Positions 63,793-64,000 of a DNA stretch of 64,000 bases are shown here, piece by piece. A program made the position numbers and the translations under genes. The stretch covers positions 62,001 through 126,000 of the forward strand of contig NZ_JACOGD010000009.1 in NCBI RefSeq assembly GCF_014284235.1, given 5' to 3'. Under the pieces are notes generated by a model. It saw only the letters and a program-made list of their open reading frames with translations. It did not search any database and was not told where the DNA came from. Each line of letters opens with the position of its first letter. Positions within the stretch are counted from its first letter, which is position 1. Source of the stretch: Cognatundibacterium curvum. GTDB taxonomy: Bacteria > Pseudomonadota > Gammaproteobacteria > Burkholderiales > Burkholderiaceae_D.

Positions 63793-64000
63793 TTAATCCG
63801 GATCCGTCGCTGCTTTCAGACCATTCACCCAGGATTTCGCTGGTAATTTAGTCTGTGCTTTGATCTCATTGGCACGCTCATACAGTGCGGTGAAGTCCAG
63901 CTCTGGCTTTTGTTTGAATGCGATAGCGACCACGTTACCATCATGGACTTCAGGCAGGCACATGACGCTATCAAAGGCGAAACGCAAGGCTTTCAAATTC
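63793..64000 (-). CDS. Partial unknown gene at the window edge
   Basis: The last 69 codons of a minus-strand gene that continues past the window. The visible end, with HDGNVVAIAFKQKPELDFTA and TKLPAKSWVNGLKAATDPD, is not recognised. The TTG at 63996 is not a start, as the frame is open to the edge. The stop lies 31 bases before the PilB/GspE-like gene, so the two are probably co-transcribed. Confidence 0.65.
   Translation of the reverse strand, partial: NLKALRFAFDSVMCLPEVHDGNVVAIAFKQKPELDFTALYERANEIKAQTKLPAKSWVNGLKAATDPD

Overview
This 64 kb window has the look of a chromosome segment from a betaproteobacterium of the order Burkholderiales, most likely family Oxalobacteraceae (an Undibacterium-like genome would fit). 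The indications are moderate GC (roughly half, estimated by eye), a PDH cluster in which E3 carries lipoyl domains, an lgt/LysR/small Trp-rich protein neighbourhood, and a holC-DUF2486 pair. The genus is inference. No rRNA, tRNA, CRISPR array, integrase or intact transposase was seen. || Layout. 0-6 kb: reductive pyrimidine degradation operon on the + strand (end of preT, preA, NCS1 transporter, dihydropyrimidinase, beta-ureidopropionase-type amidohydrolase), closed by a terminator. 6-12 kb: a PaiB-like flavin-binding protein, an 840-base gap, and two secreted zinc peptidases (M13 and M64). 11.4-17 kb: lgt, a LysR regulator, a Trp-rich small protein, a periplasmic cytochrome c, a branched-chain amino-acid binding protein and dadA. 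17-21.4 kb: a tight minus-strand operon folD-prlC-(DUF4124/glutaredoxin)-holC-DUF2486. 21.8-31.3 kb: a TonB-dependent receptor and aceE-aceF-lpdA, where E3 carries two lipoyl domains. 31.6-37 kb: a thiopurine methyltransferase, an unknown anchored protein, a MerR regulator with its aldo/keto reductase, and an Hpt-HD-GYP hybrid. || 37-41.6 kb: a compact five-gene minus-strand operon (TPR-like periplasmic protein, LolD-type ATPase, FtsX-type permease, LolA-like protein, outer-membrane barrel). It looks like a complete envelope-spanning export pathway of unknown cargo. Two copies of a short element lie in its promoter region. 41.9-48 kb: a TMEM175-type channel, two unknown genes behind a dapA-like aldolase, an alpha/beta hydrolase, a DUF2189 membrane protein, a structured 272-base element with perfect 24-base terminal inverted repeats, and a cupin. 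48-53.4 kb: a tricorn-type S41 protease and a secreted GH44 glycanase. || 53.4-55.8 kb is the one clearly accessory stretch. It is AT-richer, with two promoterless-looking ORFs (one with an Ig/cadherin-like repeat segment, one a Hint domain lacking a toxin) separated by 45-48-base dispersed repeats. 55.8-64 kb: argD, a 2Fe-2S ferredoxin reductase, a divergently placed NAD(P)-dependent epimerase-like protein, a MASE1/CHASE/PAS histidine kinase, a PilB/GspE-family ATPase, and a partial gene at the edge. || The strongest candidates for something undescribed are the five-gene envelope operon and the repeat-partitioned Hint region. The terminal-repeat element and the degenerate Hpt-HD-GYP protein come next.
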